Assembly: GCA_013399875.1 (NCBI GenBank)
Contig: VXAZ01008017.1
Location: forward strand, 299,161 to 363,160
Source of the DNA: Gymnorhina tibicen
Lineage: Eukaryota > Chordata > Aves > Passeriformes > Artamidae
Reading direction: 5' to 3'
Length of the DNA stretch: 64,000 nt
Numbering within the stretch: the first letter of the stretch is position 1; every line of letters begins with the position of its first letter. Below are positions 1-11,815 of this stretch, piece by piece. The notes below the pieces were generated by a model, which worked only from the letters and a program-made list of their open reading frames with translations, did no database searches and was not told the DNA's origin. The position numbers and the translations under genes are program-made.

Positions 1-3000
1 TAAAGGGACTACTGCTTCAGCTACCACATTGTACACAGCACAGAAGCACTGCATGTTAATTTACTGTTTCTTACAGAGTAGGTAGTCACTGGACACCGGG
101 GAACTTTGAAATACTAACTATTAATTAAAACTGATCTTTAGAAGAACTTAAGCAGAAAGTGACTAACCAGGCACTACTGTGAATACAATACCATGAAATG
201 CATGGACTACTTTGAGATCTTAAGCTTGATCAAAATAAGATCAGTAATTTTTGTTTCCCAAAAAATCAAAAGGCACTAGGAATGCAGGAAACAGATCATT
301 CTACCAACAAGAATTATCTTGCATCTTTCTGCTTATGGCAGTTTTCCTAAAACTCTCATTACTGCACTTAGAGAAAGCAACAAGTTTTCCCATTATCAGC
401 ACATGATCCTGTATTTCATACTGCAGTACAAATAGAGGTATCCTAACAAGACTAAATAGTCCATATGCAGTTTTTAAGAATGTGCCCAAATGGATGGTTT
501 AAATGTATTTACACTGAGCAGGACACAACCATGTTCAGTAAGTGTCTGACCAGTGAGAATTTTCTCTATCATATGTTTAAGAGGCTTTTATTACTTCTAT
601 CGGTTTTGTTCCTAGTGACAACAGAGTAATTGCTCAAAATTTAAGTTTCTGCTTTCTTCATCTCCTTAATGCATGCAGTAGAAGAACCTAACTCCTTTAA
701 CGTAAGATTTTGATAGCCATGAAAGAACTTCAGATTGGAGTGTATCTCAGCAAGAGTAAAACAGACTGGATGTCAGTATGAATCACTACGCTAAATTGCA
801 TTAGAATCACATATTCTGACATCTGCACCAGTCTAACTAAAACAATACAAAGCCCTTGGTGTTACGGGATTGCTTATGTAAAGGACCTTGCTTCCACACC
901 ACTTTTCACAGTTGACTCACTGCTCTGTTTCAACTTCCTATCAATTCTTGCAATAAAAGAATAAAGCCAGATACAACTCTTCTTCATACTATTTCTCTGT
1001 ATGATTCAGTAAATCAGTTACAAAGATACAATACTTGCAAAATCCATACATAGAACAGTGAAAAAAAATACATTGGCATTTTGCTGTCTTCATATACAAA
1101 TGTTAATGTCAATACTAACAACTTTAATCCATTTTTTTCTTGCTAAGTTTTTAGAACTGAGCCCCTAGCATTTTGACACAACATTCTCATTTTCTGAACT
1201 TTCAGAACAAGCACTTATTTCCAGCCATCAGAAACTGTACTACCCAAAAGAAATAAAATTGCCATGAATTGGCAATAAATGAAAAGAAATTAATTTAACA
1301 AAACACTGTGCACAATACCTCCAGCAAGCTGCTGCATGTAAGACTCTCTGATCATGCAAATTAATAACCAATCATGCTTAAAAATAAGTTTGGTTCCATT
1401 TCCCCTTTTTAATTAGATGGTTTAAAAAAAGTTTTTTCGTGGTATTTACTGCTTTTTTTAAATAATAAGAAATAATTCATCAGTTGTTCCCAAATCCTTT
1501 CACCTATTTTACTAACTAAAAAATATTACCCTAAGTTGAATTCTGGAAAATATTATTGCAAAAATATTAATCTTGAATATTGATTCAAATATTAATCTTA
1601 AATATTGAATCTTGAATATAATTTTGAATTTCAAAAGCTTTACACCTTTCTTTAGATTGAGGCAAACTAGCTGCAACGCCAGTCCTTATACAAATATTTT
1701 AATTTGGCTATGACCAATGCTACAAATACGTTTGCAAAACTTGCACACCATATGGAGCTATTTACAAATGCTTATATTGAAAGCTTTTGTAAAAAACAAT
1801 TACGAGCAATGATAGAGCAACAGTCCTCTGTTAAATGCACCTGGGAAGAGGAAGTGTCAACTAGCATGAACAATTTTTGAGTGATGTCTAAAAGAGAAAA
1901 AGTAATTTTCTGAATTCTAAATAAACCCTAAATAACCTTACAAGTGATAATTATGTTAGTATTCTAACCTTCTATTTACCATCCCAGGTTTTGTATGACT
2001 ATGCCTTTGACATTCTTCCATTTCATCTATTTTACCTGCCTTGCTGAAAATTGTTGAATCTACTTCCTATCATTTTCAACATATCTGGTCTTACCTTTTT
2101 TAAAAGGTTCCAGAGAAACCTCACAGCTTTCTAGCCCAAGCTATATCCTCAAATATGATTTTGGACTAAGAGGAAGCAAGCTTCTGTGCAGTGCAGCTGA
2201 GCTCTTTCATACATGCAGTTAAACAGGTAAGATGGCAGTATCTCAGGTTTCCCTTCTTTCTTTGTGAGGAAGCACCTCAGCTTCAGTCAAAAAAAATAGT
2301 GGCAAAAAAACAAATAAGGCTTTGGAAGGCATCATTCTTGCCTCCAGTGGACATATTAACAGTCACTCTCTCTAGGTGCAGTAGAGAAAAATACCAAGTT
2401 CTGTCTGTAGAGCTGCAGTTAGACTGGAGTTAGACTGGGAATATGCTACGCTAAATTACCTGCAATAAGATACCCATGCAAGTACAGTTGCAAATCAGTT
2501 CAAACATTCAGTGTTCTCCTTATTATCAGAGTCTAAAATACTAATCAGAGAATTATATTCTATATAATAAATCAGGAACATACCATTTGCTGTTATTCAG
2601 CCCTCTCTTCCACTACGGAAGGGTTCCTAATTCTGATGGGGGGAGGGGTTGGGGGTTGTGTATGTATGGATAGAAATTTAAAAACACCTGGGGGGTGGGC
2701 AGCGTCCAACAAAACAAGTATCTATCACAACAGCATGACACAGGAGCCCAGCCATTAGGAAAGCATTGAACCAGGCCTTGCACTGTTTGCAGCCACGAGA
2801 TGTAGGTCAGCTGCCAGAAGCCCAAGCAACTTTTGAACAGAAGCCACCCAACAGTGTGCGGTAAGGGAGAAGTGCTTTGAAGGTCTAGGCTGGTAACAAG
2901 TTTTCCTTGCTTTCTACTTCATTTTCTTGCTGAGGTTTAGTAAAGCTGGACAGCCGTGCAAGGGTACAAACCAGTAACACAAGACAGAACAGACACAATG

Positions 3001-4354
3001 TATTGCTCCTGCACTAATGCCAGATAATGCTGTTTATTTCTCAGTCCTTAAAAGACACAGACAAGTTTGAATATCTTATTTGATTGATCACCTCAGGATG
3101 AAGTCCCAGAGCAATTAAGACTTTAAAACAAACCTAGAAAAATAGGAATTCCCTTCTTTGAACAGCCCACTGCTTCCACACCTAATTAGTTCCATTTGGT
3201 TCCTGAGCACATCTACAAAAGTGGATGCACTCTACACGTGTTATCACGAACGGAGATAAAAAGGATATTCTTGCTGGACCTATGCAATAGTTAAAAGTAA
3301 ACTTAAAAAGAAATTAATTCCTGAAAGTACTCTGTCTCCCAAAGTCTTAACTCAGGCCCCAGCTGAAAAGGAGTCTCACCATCTCATTAATTTCATGTTA
3401 AACACCTCCCTTACATAAAGTAAGTATTTAAAGCTGGAAGTTACAGAATCTTTATCTGTAATCCTGTTTTGTTATAGTTTTGTTTAATACTGTGCTTAAA
3501 ACAGTCTTCCTCACACTTCTAGACCAACCCTGACCTAACAGCTAACCCTCTCACATTAGAAGGCTGGACATGTAATTTGCTTTAGTGCTACATCATGCCA
3601 GGTGGACATATTGTTCCATGTAGCAATGTGTCACTATGTGACAAGCTTTATCTGAACTACATTTTTACCTCACACTATTTGGTGAACTCTTTGAAAATGG
3701 TGTGAAAGTGGCTGGCATTACTACACTAGATGTTTGCAACCCAAAGGAGTATAGGGCATACATCAGGAAAAAAGATACAACTTACCTGGACAGCTCTAAA
3801 CCAAGAAAACTTATTTCTTAGTAATTAATTTTTTTCCGGTGGAGGGGTTCACAGGATTAACTGAGAACAACTCCACCCACGTAGTTGAGTGTTAATGTAC
3901 ATTTGTCACTCAAGTTCAAGAGTATAAATAAAGTTAAGTTAAAACTGGTGATGCAGCTGAGAAGTAAACACTGTTTATAGGGAGTCAGAAGACAAAGCAG
4001 GTAGATGGCCATGTCATACACACACAACACCTACTGTGAAGGGAGGAGAGGGTTCTTTTGTCCATATCCATCTCTTTTCAATATTAGAACATCCAGCAGC
4101 TCACAGCTTAGGTCATCTTTAAAGGTGACAACAGCAAGGATCAACAAAAGCAGCAGTAAAGCTAAGACTCAATGGACGGATACACAGAAATTCAAAAGGA
4201 AGGAAATGCTGCAGCAGTATCTTAGCTATCTATCAATACATACACAAACATTTTCAGTGCACATCTACTTCATTTGCATGTCAAGCTTGCTTTCTGCTGC
4301 ACCCAGTTTGAGGGTCACAGAAGAGCAAGTTAGATTGTTTTAAAACAAAGGAGA
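1..4354. other. 3' flank of PLIN2; no gene seen
   Basis: The stretch is AT-rich with only short chance frames. It holds AT-rich iterations at 1545-1625 and a G-rich tract near 2620-2655. No PIP5K1B exon was recognised, although the remaining exons of that gene should lie here or further left. Confidence 0.6.
1545..1628. repeat. Imperfect AT-rich iterations
   Basis: Variants of aatattaatctt and aatattgatt recur about four times in 80 bp (aaatattaatcttgaatatt, aaatattaatcttaaatatt). This looks like local slippage. Confidence 0.55.
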
Positions 4355-4375
4355 CAGGCTTTGGCTACTAAAGCA

Positions 4376-4381
4376 TTTATT
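4376..4381 (-). terminator. Candidate PLIN2 polyadenylation signal AATAAA
   Basis: Plus-strand tttatt reads AATAAA on the minus strand. It is the first canonical hexamer found clear of the stop codon; another overlaps the stop itself. A pyrimidine- and T-rich stretch (TGTCTCCTTTGTTTT) follows about 25 nt further on, as expected for a downstream element. Confidence 0.45.
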
Positions 4382-4587
4382 ACTAACATACAAAAATGAG
4401 TTACAAAACAATGGCTACAAAAACACACACACACAACAGCAGGCACCTGGGTACAAACAGCATGAATCTTGCCTTTATACTGCATATTAAAAAACATGTT
4501 CGTAATTATTTGGTCAGTCACTGGAACAGTGTTCATGGAGCATCTAGATGATGCTCTTAGTAATATGGTTTAGTTTTTAGGTAGTCC

Positions 4588-4662
4588 TGCAAGCCGCAGG
4601 AGTCAAACTTGATGATGCTTATGGGCCTGTTCCAGCTTGAGATACTCTAGGATTCTGTAGTC
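4588..4662 (+). mobile_element. CR1 LINE 3' tail fragment, plus orientation
   Basis: The pattern aacttgatgatgcttatggg...cctgttccagctt...ctctaggattctgt matches the conserved CR1 3' terminus (…ttgatgatc…cccttccaac…tctatgattct). It lies antisense within the inferred PLIN2 3'UTR. Confidence 0.65.
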
Positions 4663-5279
4663 AAGTTACTGTGCTATACAATAGTTAAGTTTATACAGGT
4701 AATGTTAACACTGTCATAGCATTTAACTCCTGCTGACTCACTCAGAAACCCCACTTTCAGCTTTGGCATTCTGCACTCAAAGAACTTTTGACATGAATTG
4801 TGTAGCAATAGAATCTGAGATAGTCAGATCCATAATTATCAAGCGTGTGATCTGCAGCAGACATAGCATTTAAGTGTACATAGCTAGCCTGTAGAGCTTT
4901 TAAATGCATTTCATAGTATGTAAGGCCTTTGTATCATTCTGGTAGAGATTAAGCAACAAATCAAAGGTTGGTTTCACTTAGACTAATGGTATTAATACCA
5001 CTGAAGCACAGTGAGGTGCTTGACAGACAAACAGGGCATCTTGACAACTATGTAAGCTGCCAGTACTTAGCCACTTGAGTCTACTTTGAATTTTTAAGAG
5101 TGGCTTAACTACACAGTACAATACCACCCATGTGTAAGAGTGTCCTGGCCTGTAGATTCCCCTATTCCTGTATTTATGGATTTTTCACCAAAAAATGGTG
5201 AAAATGGATTTTTTTGACAGCTACACTTAGTAAGGCCACTTGTTTGGTCAGTCAGCAGAGTACATGCATGCTATGCAGT

Positions 5280-5681
5280 TTATTCAGTAGTGTGTTCAGG
5301 CTGTTTGTCTTTCTGGCTGGAACTTTCCTTCCCTTCACCTTTGCTTTCAGCATGCTGAATGCCAGGCAGTTGTAGGTAAAAGGGACCTACCAGCCAGTTG
5401 AGCGGTGTGTTGTTAACAAGATAATCCATCACATCATCCAGAGACTCCTTCATTTTCTTCAGCTGTCCTTTGCTAGCTGCAATAAAGCTGTCTGATAATT
5501 CTTGGAAGGAGGATGCTGACCGAAAGCTCTGATAGACATCACCTGCCACTGACCCAACGCTGTAAACCTGATCCTGCACATTCTGTGGCAGCCCCTGTAG
5601 GCTTGAGACCAGTGTGAGGCAGGTGGTCTGAAGCTGCTGAGTGAGGCTCCGTGCAATAGCTAGAGTTCTTGATTCAATGTG
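5280..5681 (-). CDS. PLIN2: PLIN2 exon 8, coding part (C-terminal helical bundle and stop)
   Basis: The acceptor CTTTGTTCTAG precedes 5681. The 402-nt coding part starts [18 protein letters not shown] and ends ...DKQPEHTTE followed by TAA at 5282-5280. [20 protein letters not shown] and [11 protein letters not shown] are hallmark PLIN2 sequences. The tail after [15 protein letters not shown] is variable in this family. Confidence 0.96.
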   Translation of the reverse strand, partial: HIESRTLAIARSLTQQLQTTCLTLVSSLQGLPQNVQDQVYSVGSVAGDVYQSFRSASSFQELSDSFIAASKGQLKKMKESLDDVMDYLVNNTPLNWLVGPFYLQLPGIQHAESKGEGKESSSQKDKQPEHTTE

Positions 5682-8600
5682 CTAGAACAAAGAAGCATTA
5701 ACAGCACATTAGTGTCTTTTTATGACTGTAGCTTTATGTTGCTCAAGATACAGAAAGAAGGAAAGTAAGGGGGATGTAAGCGAAATAAAGCTATAGCAGA
5801 TAATAAACCAGGTTTTAAGTCTGAAGCATCAAAGACATAAAAGTACTTGATATTTCTTCAACACTCAAGTACTTTGTGAAAAGAAACATTGATAGCTTCT
5901 ACCCAGCAACAGTCAAGCAGATTCTTGTTTCTACTCTGGATAACAAGCCACAGCAGGTAAGTACATTCTAATCAATGAACCACTCCTGAAAGCTATGTGT
6001 AGGACTCAGTGAGTCTGTGCCTAAGACTGCTGACAAATCATTACTTCTGGTCTGGACACATCAGATAAATAGTTTCTAGCTAATCTACATACAGATATCC
6101 CAACACACGTTCACATGCCAAATAGGATGAGCATTCTCAAGAGAGGAGAATGAACCCCAGAGTGTTTGCAGGAAGTAGGCTCATTTAAGAGTTTGTGTCC
6201 CCTACTTTTCAGAAGTCAGCTGCCCTGAGCTTCAGCATCCAGATTCCACATTCACATATAAACTTCTCTGTTGCACATTTCAGGGACTGTTAGTTTGCCA
6301 TTACCTTGATGGGATACAATCCAATTATTTCTGGTGTACATTTACATCTATTTACCTCAGCACTACGCAGATCATCACCATCATTTTGGCCTGTATTTTT
6401 CTTCCATTCTACCCAGGATTGATAAAGCTTTTCCTGAGCACCAAGAAGTTTCTTATTGGCACTATTCACGTTCTTTCTGGCATACTCGATCTGAAATACA
6501 GCCAAATAAGGAAGTAGAGCCAAGAGTCCAAACAGTTCCTTAGGGCTACTCTACCTTGACTGTTTTGTAACCTCCTTATAAAATAATACTTCAGAAGTTC
6601 AGTATAAACAACTTTGGGGAGTATAAGAGTGTGTTTAGTCTCTTCAGAGAATTGAAAACTGGAAGCACTTTTAAAATGTTATGTAGTGTTCCCCTCTGCC
6701 TCAACTATTTCCCCCTCCCCCACTGGCATCCCACAGGAGGAACTGGAAGTGTATAGAAGGCCATGACTCTATGTGCAGTTTGTCATGTACATAAAAGTAT
6801 GTTGCTAGGATAAGGCTACTGAAGTACCAGAAATGCTCAGAGATAGAAGCAGCAAGAGAGCAAGTCCCAAAAGAATTTGAAATTTTACTAATAAAAAGGA
6901 CTTAAAGGACTGAAGTGTTTCTAAATTGCATGACACCTTCTTCACTGAATGAAGTATGTGTCGAAATCAGCATTACAAAACAGGAATAAATTTAAACATG
7001 TCACTTCTATTTCTGAAGCGCTTGCAGTTACAAGCAATTGCCCATTAGTTCAGAGCTTAGCCTGATTTAGAACTCTCCTAAATAGTGATGAAAATCTCTT
7101 AATGGCAAATACTTTGTATTTAAAATATGCATTTAGTCAGAGAGCAATCCCAGTTTTCCTGTGACTCTTCTGGCTGTTGTCTTCACTCTAAAAACAATGC
7201 CAACATATCTTGGTATGCTTTTTATATATCAAGTGAAAGCTTAAACTTACCAGACTAACAGTGTAGTGGAGCTGAGAGATTGTCTCCTGGCTTTTCTGTT
7301 TAGCATCTCTAACTTTGTTTAAGGCTTGTTGGTAGGCACGTGTGCGGACCTTCAAAGACAGGGATCCTAGTCTAACATAGTAGCTTGGCTTTTGGACTCC
7401 AACTTCAAAACCTTCAATGTTTGCAGCTTCTTTCTCTAGGTATTTAGAAAGGAAGCAAACTGATCACTGGAGGAAAACTTAAGAGGTCTGAGACAATTTT
7501 ACCAGCCTAGTAACAGCTGAATACTGGGCTTGTTGAGTAGTCCTTTAGCACCATGCATAGGCTGATAGACTACCTTACAGAGAAATCCTTACTTTCATTC
7601 TGCTTCCTTGTGAAGATGCTGCTATTACAACCAGCAAGGCAAAAGGCACTTTGGAAAGCACGTGCCCCTTTCCCCACTATGAGTAAGCAATAAATGGATG
7701 ATTGCTTGCTTCCCTCCAATATAAGCATTCCAACAAAATCAAACCTTGAATTGGTCTTACCTAGTTCTGCTTCTGTAAGTGGGAGATACTGGTCTATGAG
7801 GGTCTCTGATTTCGTGAGAGCACTGTCCATTCCACTGCTCACCATCTGCACCACACGACTTCCCAGGACAGTGTTAATGCTGCCATTGACAACTGACTTG
7901 GTCATTTCTACGCTGTCCTGCACTGCTTCTTTAGTCTTGCCCACAACTCCAGTGATCGTGTGAGCAACAGTTTCCTTGGCACCAGTCACAGTGGTTGTTA
8001 CAGCTTCTCTGGCTCCAACAACTACATCCTTGGCATTGGCAACAACCTGCCGCAGGACATACATGGATTTACTAAAAATATTAACTAGTGAGAGCTACAT
8101 AATCCAGGAAATAATAAATTTATGCTAAAGCTTGTACAAGTATTGGTTATCTAGGAGAAACTTTGCCCTGAAAAAATATGTACAAGAGAAAAAAACAATA
8201 TGACTGCCACGCAGCCTTCAACTCAAAAAACTTCAGTGAATGTAATCCAGGCACTTCACATTGAGCAGGAAAAAGACAAAGAGTTCAGTTTTAAAAGACA
8301 CCCACCAGTGAACTGCACCCATGGTGGGCAATCTAAAATAATAATTTAAAAAAGCTTAATGGTCTCCCAAAAGGCAACACCTTTGACTTTCTGATTGCTT
8401 CCAAGCTGTGCTTCAGGCACAGCTTTTTGAAATCTGTCTCCCTGGGGTTTTAGTGATAATAGAAAAGAAGGGTGTATGGTTCTTCTGCTTAGCATACATA
8501 AATACATAAACTTACCTTGTCAGTGGGTTGATTCAGTATAGGCAGTCTCTCTTCAATCTTGTCTAGACCTATACAAGCATAGTTGTTGGCAACTACAACT

Positions 8601-9559
8601 ATAAAAGAAATTACAAGAGTTGGTTTTAATTATTTTTTCCCCTAGTAAAACAACTCAAACTGAAAATTCCTCTTGAAAAAGAACTCATGCAACACCCTTA
8701 AAGTAACTTCCTTCTCTTCTCAGTGAGATTTGAGGCAGGAAAGCCAAAGAACAAAGCAGATTTACAGTGCCAGAAAAAAATCCTCACTTGCAGGCAGAGA
8801 AAATTCATTTGATAATGTACAAGCATCTGGTAGAAGAAGCTGAAACACCTGGCCTTCTGCCATTCTTTGAAACCAGGTTTCTGGTTACAACAGCCTTGTG
8901 ACACAGCTTCCAAATTTAACCAGTTCTCAGTTTAAGAAAGTACAACAGTAGCATTTGAAATCAGGTGAAAGGTGAGGAAGGTGTTGAGCAAGAGACTGCA
9001 TAATCATCTCACATATCAAGTCATCAATCAATTTAGTGTTATAAAAGCTGAAATCTGCTTTCCCTCTGGATTATTATCTTTTTTTTTAAGTCTTATCAAT
9101 GTGTAGTCAGTTACGCAACAAGCCAGGCAACAGGTTCAGTCAGCAACCCAAAACAGCATTCCAGACCAGCATGACCATATTAAACCATAAGTGCATCTGG
9201 ATATATAAAACAATCAGTTGAACTAAAGTTATCAACAGCTTCATCTTTGCCTTACTTTGTGGTTCCAGTTTCTGAATGATGGGCATAGCACTTGTCATGG
9301 CTACTGATGTAATCGTCTTCACTCCTTTCTCTGCTATCTCACATACTGACTTCAGATACGGATGGTTATCCTTTGTGGTGATGTAAGCTGTGGATACCAT
9401 ATCATAGGTGGAGCTCACCAAAGGAAGGTTGGCAACCCTCGATACAATGTTCTGTTTAAAAGAGAAAGGCTTTAGTTGGCTCCTATTTTTCTTATCTAGA
9501 TAAAGAAATTATGGGATTATCAGACATACCTGCTGTGGATCAATTGCTGCCAATGCCAT
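5280..9559 (-). CDS. PLIN2: Perilipin 2 (adipophilin/ADRP), complete, seven coding exons
   Basis: PLIN2 coats cytosolic lipid droplets and limits access of lipases to stored neutral lipid. Joining coding segments 9559-9530, 9451-9256, 8598-8516, 8046-7761, 7435-7251, 6490-6356 and 5681-5280 gives 1317 nt, or 438 residues plus TAA. The human protein is about 437 residues. Every intron has GT-AG ends and the phases agree. The N-terminal PAT region covers about residues 1-100 ([22 protein letters not shown]). The 11-mer amphipathic repeat region covers about 104-190 ([19 protein letters not shown]). The C-terminal four-helix-bundle region follows, ending near [14 protein letters not shown]. The start ATG has A at -3 and G at +4. 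Intact introns exclude a retrocopy. The gene appears to sit inside a PIP5K1B intron. Identity is assigned from remembered similarity to the family and is very secure. Confidence 0.97.
6356..6490 (-). CDS. PLIN2: PLIN2 exon 7
   Basis: This 135-nt exon in phase 0 encodes [20 protein letters not shown], then [20 protein letters not shown] and LRSAE. It lies between acceptor CTGTATTTCAG and donor GTAAAT. The ARKNV.SAN and LY.SWVEWK motifs match the C-terminal helical region of perilipin 2. Confidence 0.94.
7251..7435 (-). CDS. PLIN2: PLIN2 exon 6
   Basis: The 185-nt exon completes a split codon and encodes [20 protein letters not shown], then VRLGSLS and [20 protein letters not shown]. The human protein has a closely similar [13 protein letters not shown] segment. 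The acceptor ends in CCTAG and the donor is GTAAGT. Confidence 0.94.
7761..8046 (-). CDS. PLIN2: PLIN2 exon 5 (11-mer amphipathic repeat region)
   Basis: The acceptor CCTGCGGCAG precedes 8046 and the donor GTAAGA follows 7761. The 286-nt exon encodes roughly residues 104-199, from VVANAKDVV to LTEAEL. The repeated [20 protein letters not shown] pattern is the amphipathic 11-mer array that binds droplet surfaces in this family. An ATG upstream of the acceptor extends the open frame (MYVLRQ...), but that stretch is intron. Confidence 0.95.
8516..8598 (-). CDS. PLIN2: PLIN2 exon 4
   Basis: This 83-nt exon lies between acceptor TTTTATAG and donor GTAAGT. It encodes [20 protein letters not shown] and then LNQPTDK. 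The family motif [17 protein letters not shown] is clear. It completes the codon split by the preceding exon and ends in phase 0. Confidence 0.94.
9256..9451 (-). CDS. PLIN2: PLIN2 exon 3 (core of the PAT domain)
   Basis: The acceptor TTTTAAACAG precedes 9451 and the donor GTAAGG follows 9256. The 196-nt exon encodes [20 protein letters not shown] and onward to KLEPQ, the most conserved N-terminal part of perilipins. It leaves one base of a split codon. An ATG within it (MVSSTYD...) is internal and not the real start. Confidence 0.95.
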
Positions 9560-9586
9560 TTTTTCAGGTCTTGAATCTTACACAGC
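9530..9586 (-). CDS. PLIN2: PLIN2 exon 2 (first coding exon; 27-nt 5'UTR plus codons 1-10)
   Basis: The acceptor TTCTTTCACAG lies directly upstream of 9586. The ATG is at 9559-9557 and encodes [10 protein letters not shown], comparable with the human start MASVAVDPQ. The donor GTATGT follows 9530, and the exon ends in phase 0. The start is fixed by homology and by a good initiation context (AAAAAATGG). Confidence 0.93.
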
Positions 9587-11666
9587 CTGTGAAAGAAGCA
9601 TATCTGAGTTATGGCATCGTATGTGCTTCATCTAAGCACCAAACTTTGAAACCAACAATCTTCTTGTGATCCATCCCATTTAATGGGATCAGGATGTTCA
9701 CATTCACGCATATAGGAATTAGATTTTATTGTAACAATTTACAAATCCAAAACTTGGTTTAGGCAATGCAAGTACAGCACATGCACAAGACAGGTTTTAA
9801 TGTACAGCAGTTCATTGATGAATAACCAGATGGTGGATTCATTTATTTTTCTAGAAGAATTAAGACATACTTGGATTCATCTGTTGAGCCAGGACAAACA
9901 AAAGCCAATGCGCAAGTTACTAAAAATCTAGTTTAAGATGTCCAAGTCAGACAAAGAATCCACCACCTATAGCTTTAATCAGATTAGATCTTCTAGGGAG
10001 CCCACCTAAGGCTCACTCTGTTCTGCTTGCTAAAAAGTTACCATTCCTGTAACACAGAGAGCATCGGATTTCCTCAGTGCAGGAAATAAGTCTCCTTTAT
10101 GTTAATTTAGACTAAATTATTACACATTCCCCACTGAAACAAGTTGCAAACATTGGTCATTCAACAACTGTACAGTACTCAACATGCATTCCAACATGTA
10201 TTCCCATGGAGAAAATACTAACAGCTCTCCCCACATGAACCCTGTAGAAGGAGCGGGGTATTGCAGTACCACATAACGAGAACACACTGAAGCAGACTGC
10301 CATCCTATGCATGCATGCAGACTGAACTAAATCTGCAAGAAGCACTTTTTCCATTAATGGTTTCACATAACGCTTGAGTTCCAGAAGAATCTGCATAAAT
10401 GAAGGCAACAAAAAGATAAACTAAGAGTTCATCCTCAAAAGGATTGTGGTTTACAAGGTCTTCTGCTAGGTTTGTCAAACAGCCAACAGCAGTTTCCTGT
10501 CTCATATGCATGATAGCAAAAAAGGAATGTTTTAATATTCCATCTGAGGTAAACTAAAACTTCTTCCCATTACATAACAGGGAACAAAGACAAAGGCATC
10601 TTGTTAACATTTTGCAGGTATATTTGCACATATTAACATACACGTGCCATAAAGAAATTCCTGTAATGAGATTAACCACTGTACAGGGAACACACAAACA
10701 AGACAAGTAACAGACAAGGGTTACAGCAGTAACAAGGAAGTTTTCTTTTCATTTAACAAGAATTTAAATACCCGCAGGAATATGCTCTGTTTCTCACACA
10801 GCATTACAAGTCAGATCACTTGGAGTACGATAGAATTTCACTGTGAACTGAAAAGCATGCTACAGAACAGGAGAAGAGGCTAACGGCACAGAATCTGGCC
10901 TCTGAAGAAAGAAGGGCGATCACTTTAAGGATTATTCAATATTTGTAGTGTGTCTCATAAGATCCAACCACACAGGGCATGCATTTGAATTTTAGTCAAT
11001 AAACCAGCACAGTTAGGCTGTGAAGGTACTCCTGCTCTTAAAGACAAGGAAGATAACTAGAATTTTGCAAAATTTCAGAGACCCCTTGAGTAGGTTCAGC
11101 CCTAGCAAAAGTCGGATCCACTTCTCTGGAGCAGGTGAGTGAGACACCTGGGGTCCAAGTCCAAGCGTACTTCAGAGACAGCAAGAGATTCTGAAGAGGA
11201 AAGCACATAGGCTACGTCACAAACTTCATTCCTACTCTCCCCCCTCGCTATGGAAAGAAGTGAAAGAAAGCTGCGCGATGAGCCACGCACAACAGCCGCG
11301 GCGTCCGCTCTCGCTCGCTGCGGTACCCAAGGCAGGAAGGCGCACCGCTTTCCCAAGTGCCTCCACGGGCCGCTTCCGGGATGGGGCATTCCAACGCCGC
11401 TCCCGGGGGCGGACGAGGCTCTCGGGACTTTCTGGTCCCGGGAGAACCTCGGCCAGCCCACCGAAACACGCTGGGCGGCGGGGCCCGCGGGGACGGGGGC
11501 AGCGGTGGCGGGCAGGCGGTCAGCGCGGCGCACGGGGCCCCAGCCCCGGCTCGCTCCGCCGCCAGGCTCCACCATATTGCGGAGTCAGCCCTGGGGGTCG
11601 GGCAGGCGCCCGGCCCTCCCGCGGCCGCCGAGAGCCGCGCCGGGGCAGCGGGCCGGCCGTACTCAC
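9587..11666 (-). other. PLIN2 intron 1
   Basis: This is a 2.08-kb intron between noncoding exon 1 and the first coding exon. The part next to exon 1 is CpG-rich and the rest is AT-rich. I see no recognisable repeat or further exon in it. Confidence 0.6.
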
Positions 11667-11737
11667 CCGGTAGGAGGAGCCGGAGCCGCCGCCGACTGGA
11701 GCACGGGCACAGGCACGGGCGCCGCCGCCGCTGAGTG
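11667..11737 (-). other. PLIN2: PLIN2 noncoding exon 1 (5'UTR)
   Basis: On the minus strand a GC-rich segment ends ...CTCCTACCGG followed by GTGAGT, a strong donor, inside the CpG island. It would splice to the acceptor at 9586 across a 2.1-kb intron. The 5' end near 11737 is estimated from the TATA-like box about 30 nt upstream. No ATG occurs in it. Confidence 0.65.
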
Positions 11738-11815
11738 GGGAGCGCTGGCCTCACCCCGCTACTTATGGGGCGTCACCGCCGCCGCGCGTCACCGCCGGCG
11801 CGGGGCGGGGCCGGA
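11738..11815 (-). promoter_or_regulatory. PLIN2 core promoter: GC box, paired TGACGC elements, TATA-like box
   Basis: In minus-strand order there is a GC box (GGCCCCGCCCCG, about 11812-11801). Next come two exact 11-bp copies of GGCGGTGACGC at 11796-11786 and 11780-11770, then CCCATAAG at 11769-11762, about 30 bp before the estimated transcription start. TGACG is a CREB/ATF half-site. Factor binding is inferred. Confidence 0.55.

Larger units (their letters stand above)
4360..5279 (-). other. PLIN2: PLIN2 3'UTR (extent inferred)
   Basis: About 0.9 kb lies between the stop codon and the first AATAAA on the minus strand. It contains an antisense CR1 3' tail near 4590-4660 and a short (AC)n tract at 4423-4434, which reads (GT)n in the transcript. 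The end is inferred from the signal only. Confidence 0.45.

Noticed and set aside
7694..7963. Plus-strand 89-codon frame
   Set aside because: Antisense to PLIN2 exon 5, whose coding assignment is secure.
8047..8064. ATG giving an N-terminus MYVLRQ for the PLIN2 exon 5 frame
   Set aside because: It lies upstream of the splice acceptor. Joining exon 4 to 8046 gives the conserved continuation and the right phase.
10157..10511. Minus-strand frames of 84 and 68 codons in PLIN2 intron 1
   Set aside because: No splice context, no family resemblance, and within the intron defined by exons 1 and 2.
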